From contig JAQUOV010000012.1 of NCBI GenBank assembly GCA_028716965.1, positions 1-47,076 of the forward strand: a DNA stretch of 47,076 nucleotides. Direction: 5' to 3'. The first letter of the stretch is position 1. The number at the start of each line of letters is the position of its first letter. The position numbers and the translations under genes were made by a program. This stretch comes from Candidatus Omnitrophota bacterium (GTDB lineage: Bacteria; Omnitrophota; Gorgyraeia; Gygaellales; Profunditerraquicolaceae). Shown in pieces: positions 46,761-47,076 of this stretch. The notes beneath the pieces were generated by a model. The model was not told the origin of the DNA. It saw only the letters and a list, made by a program, of their open reading frames with translations, and did not search any database.

Positions 46761-46943
46761 TAATGAGCGGATAATTTACGGAGCGAGCTTGACAAGCGAC
46801 GTAAATTATAGCGAAGCGTCCGCGAATTAATACCCGCGGCTGCGAGCAGATTTTAAGAAAAGATCTGCGAGCGGTTAGACGCGGGTATATTGTTATTCAA
46901 GCAAAGGTATTTGCAAAACGGTTAGACTAAGGGTCTTTGCATA
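46761..46943. repeat. Array of three adjacent stem-loops in the recG upstream gap
   Basis: GCGGA-TAATTTACG/CGTAAATTA..TCCGC; ATACCCGCG/CGCGGGTAT with nested GCAGAT/ATCTGC; GCAAAG/CTTTGC; CGGTTAGAC repeated at 46872 and 46919. Confidence 0.7.
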
Positions 46944-46946
46944 TTT

Positions 46947-47076
46947 CTAAACAATCTCAATCTTTTGACCGCCAAACTCCACGCAATCACCTGAACGCAG
47001 CTTCCTGCGGATACGTGATTCAACCTCTCCATTTACTTTAGCCAGGCCCGCCTGTATCTGCTCTCTAGCTTCGGCG
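46947..47076 (-). CDS. S4-domain RNA-binding protein (C-terminal end; gene runs off the window)
   Basis: Minus-strand translation AEAREQIQAGLAKVNGEVESRIRRKLRSGDCVEFGGQKIEIV*. Confidence 0.75.
   Translation of the reverse strand, partial: AEAREQIQAGLAKVNGEVESRIRRKLRSGDCVEFGGQKIEIV

Noticed and set aside
46621-46830. 69-aa plus-strand ORF (MKSGYLYGILTTKREMEY...)
   Set aside because: Starts within the promoter-like region and spans the terminator and hairpin H1; better explained as noncoding structured DNA.
46761-46943. CRISPR array
   Set aside because: Repeated words are short and the units are hairpins of differing sequence, not regular direct repeats with spacers; no cas genes.
1-47076. 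tRNA or rRNA genes
   Set aside because: No tRNA-like T-arm/cloverleaf or rRNA sequence noticed by eye in the intergenic gaps; tRNAscan/barrnap would be needed to confirm.

Overview
Nearly every credible protein-coding gene in this 47 kb bacterial window is on the minus strand. Reading along the minus strand (right to left) the gene groups are: (i) the end of an S4-domain gene; (ii) recG - GT39-like membrane glycosyltransferase - rsmD - coaD - DUF177 - rpmF - plsX - fabH - fabD - fabG - acpP - fabF - leuC - leuD - leuB - asd - truA - rplM - rpsI, ending at a strong intrinsic terminator; (iii) argCJBDFGH - lysA - dapF - dapA - dapB - dapL - folK - panC - aspartate dehydrogenase - a small repeat protein, ending at another terminator; (iv) uvrA and a TPR protein; (v) small wHTH and PilX-like genes; (vi) a compact type IV pilus locus (HTH, PilM-PilN fusion, PilO-like, PilP-like, secretin, PilB/GspE, PilC/GspF and at least two tandem pilins). 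The gene content and noncoding style resemble uncultured lineages such as Omnitrophota, but that is only a guess. The genes are mostly ordinary. The unusual material is in the gaps between them: at least three families of palindromic repeats sit in operon junctions, often touching stop codons. These include two copies of a ~170 bp element with TTAGCGG...CCGCTAA ends whose stem arms differ in a compensatory way. Other candidates are a ~215 bp MITE-like long inverted repeat, a possible mutually exclusive RNA switch at the argC/argJ junction, and a plus-strand promoter-to-terminator unit (candidate ~100 nt sRNA) followed by a hairpin array next to recG. All calls are by eye; no searches or folding programs were run.
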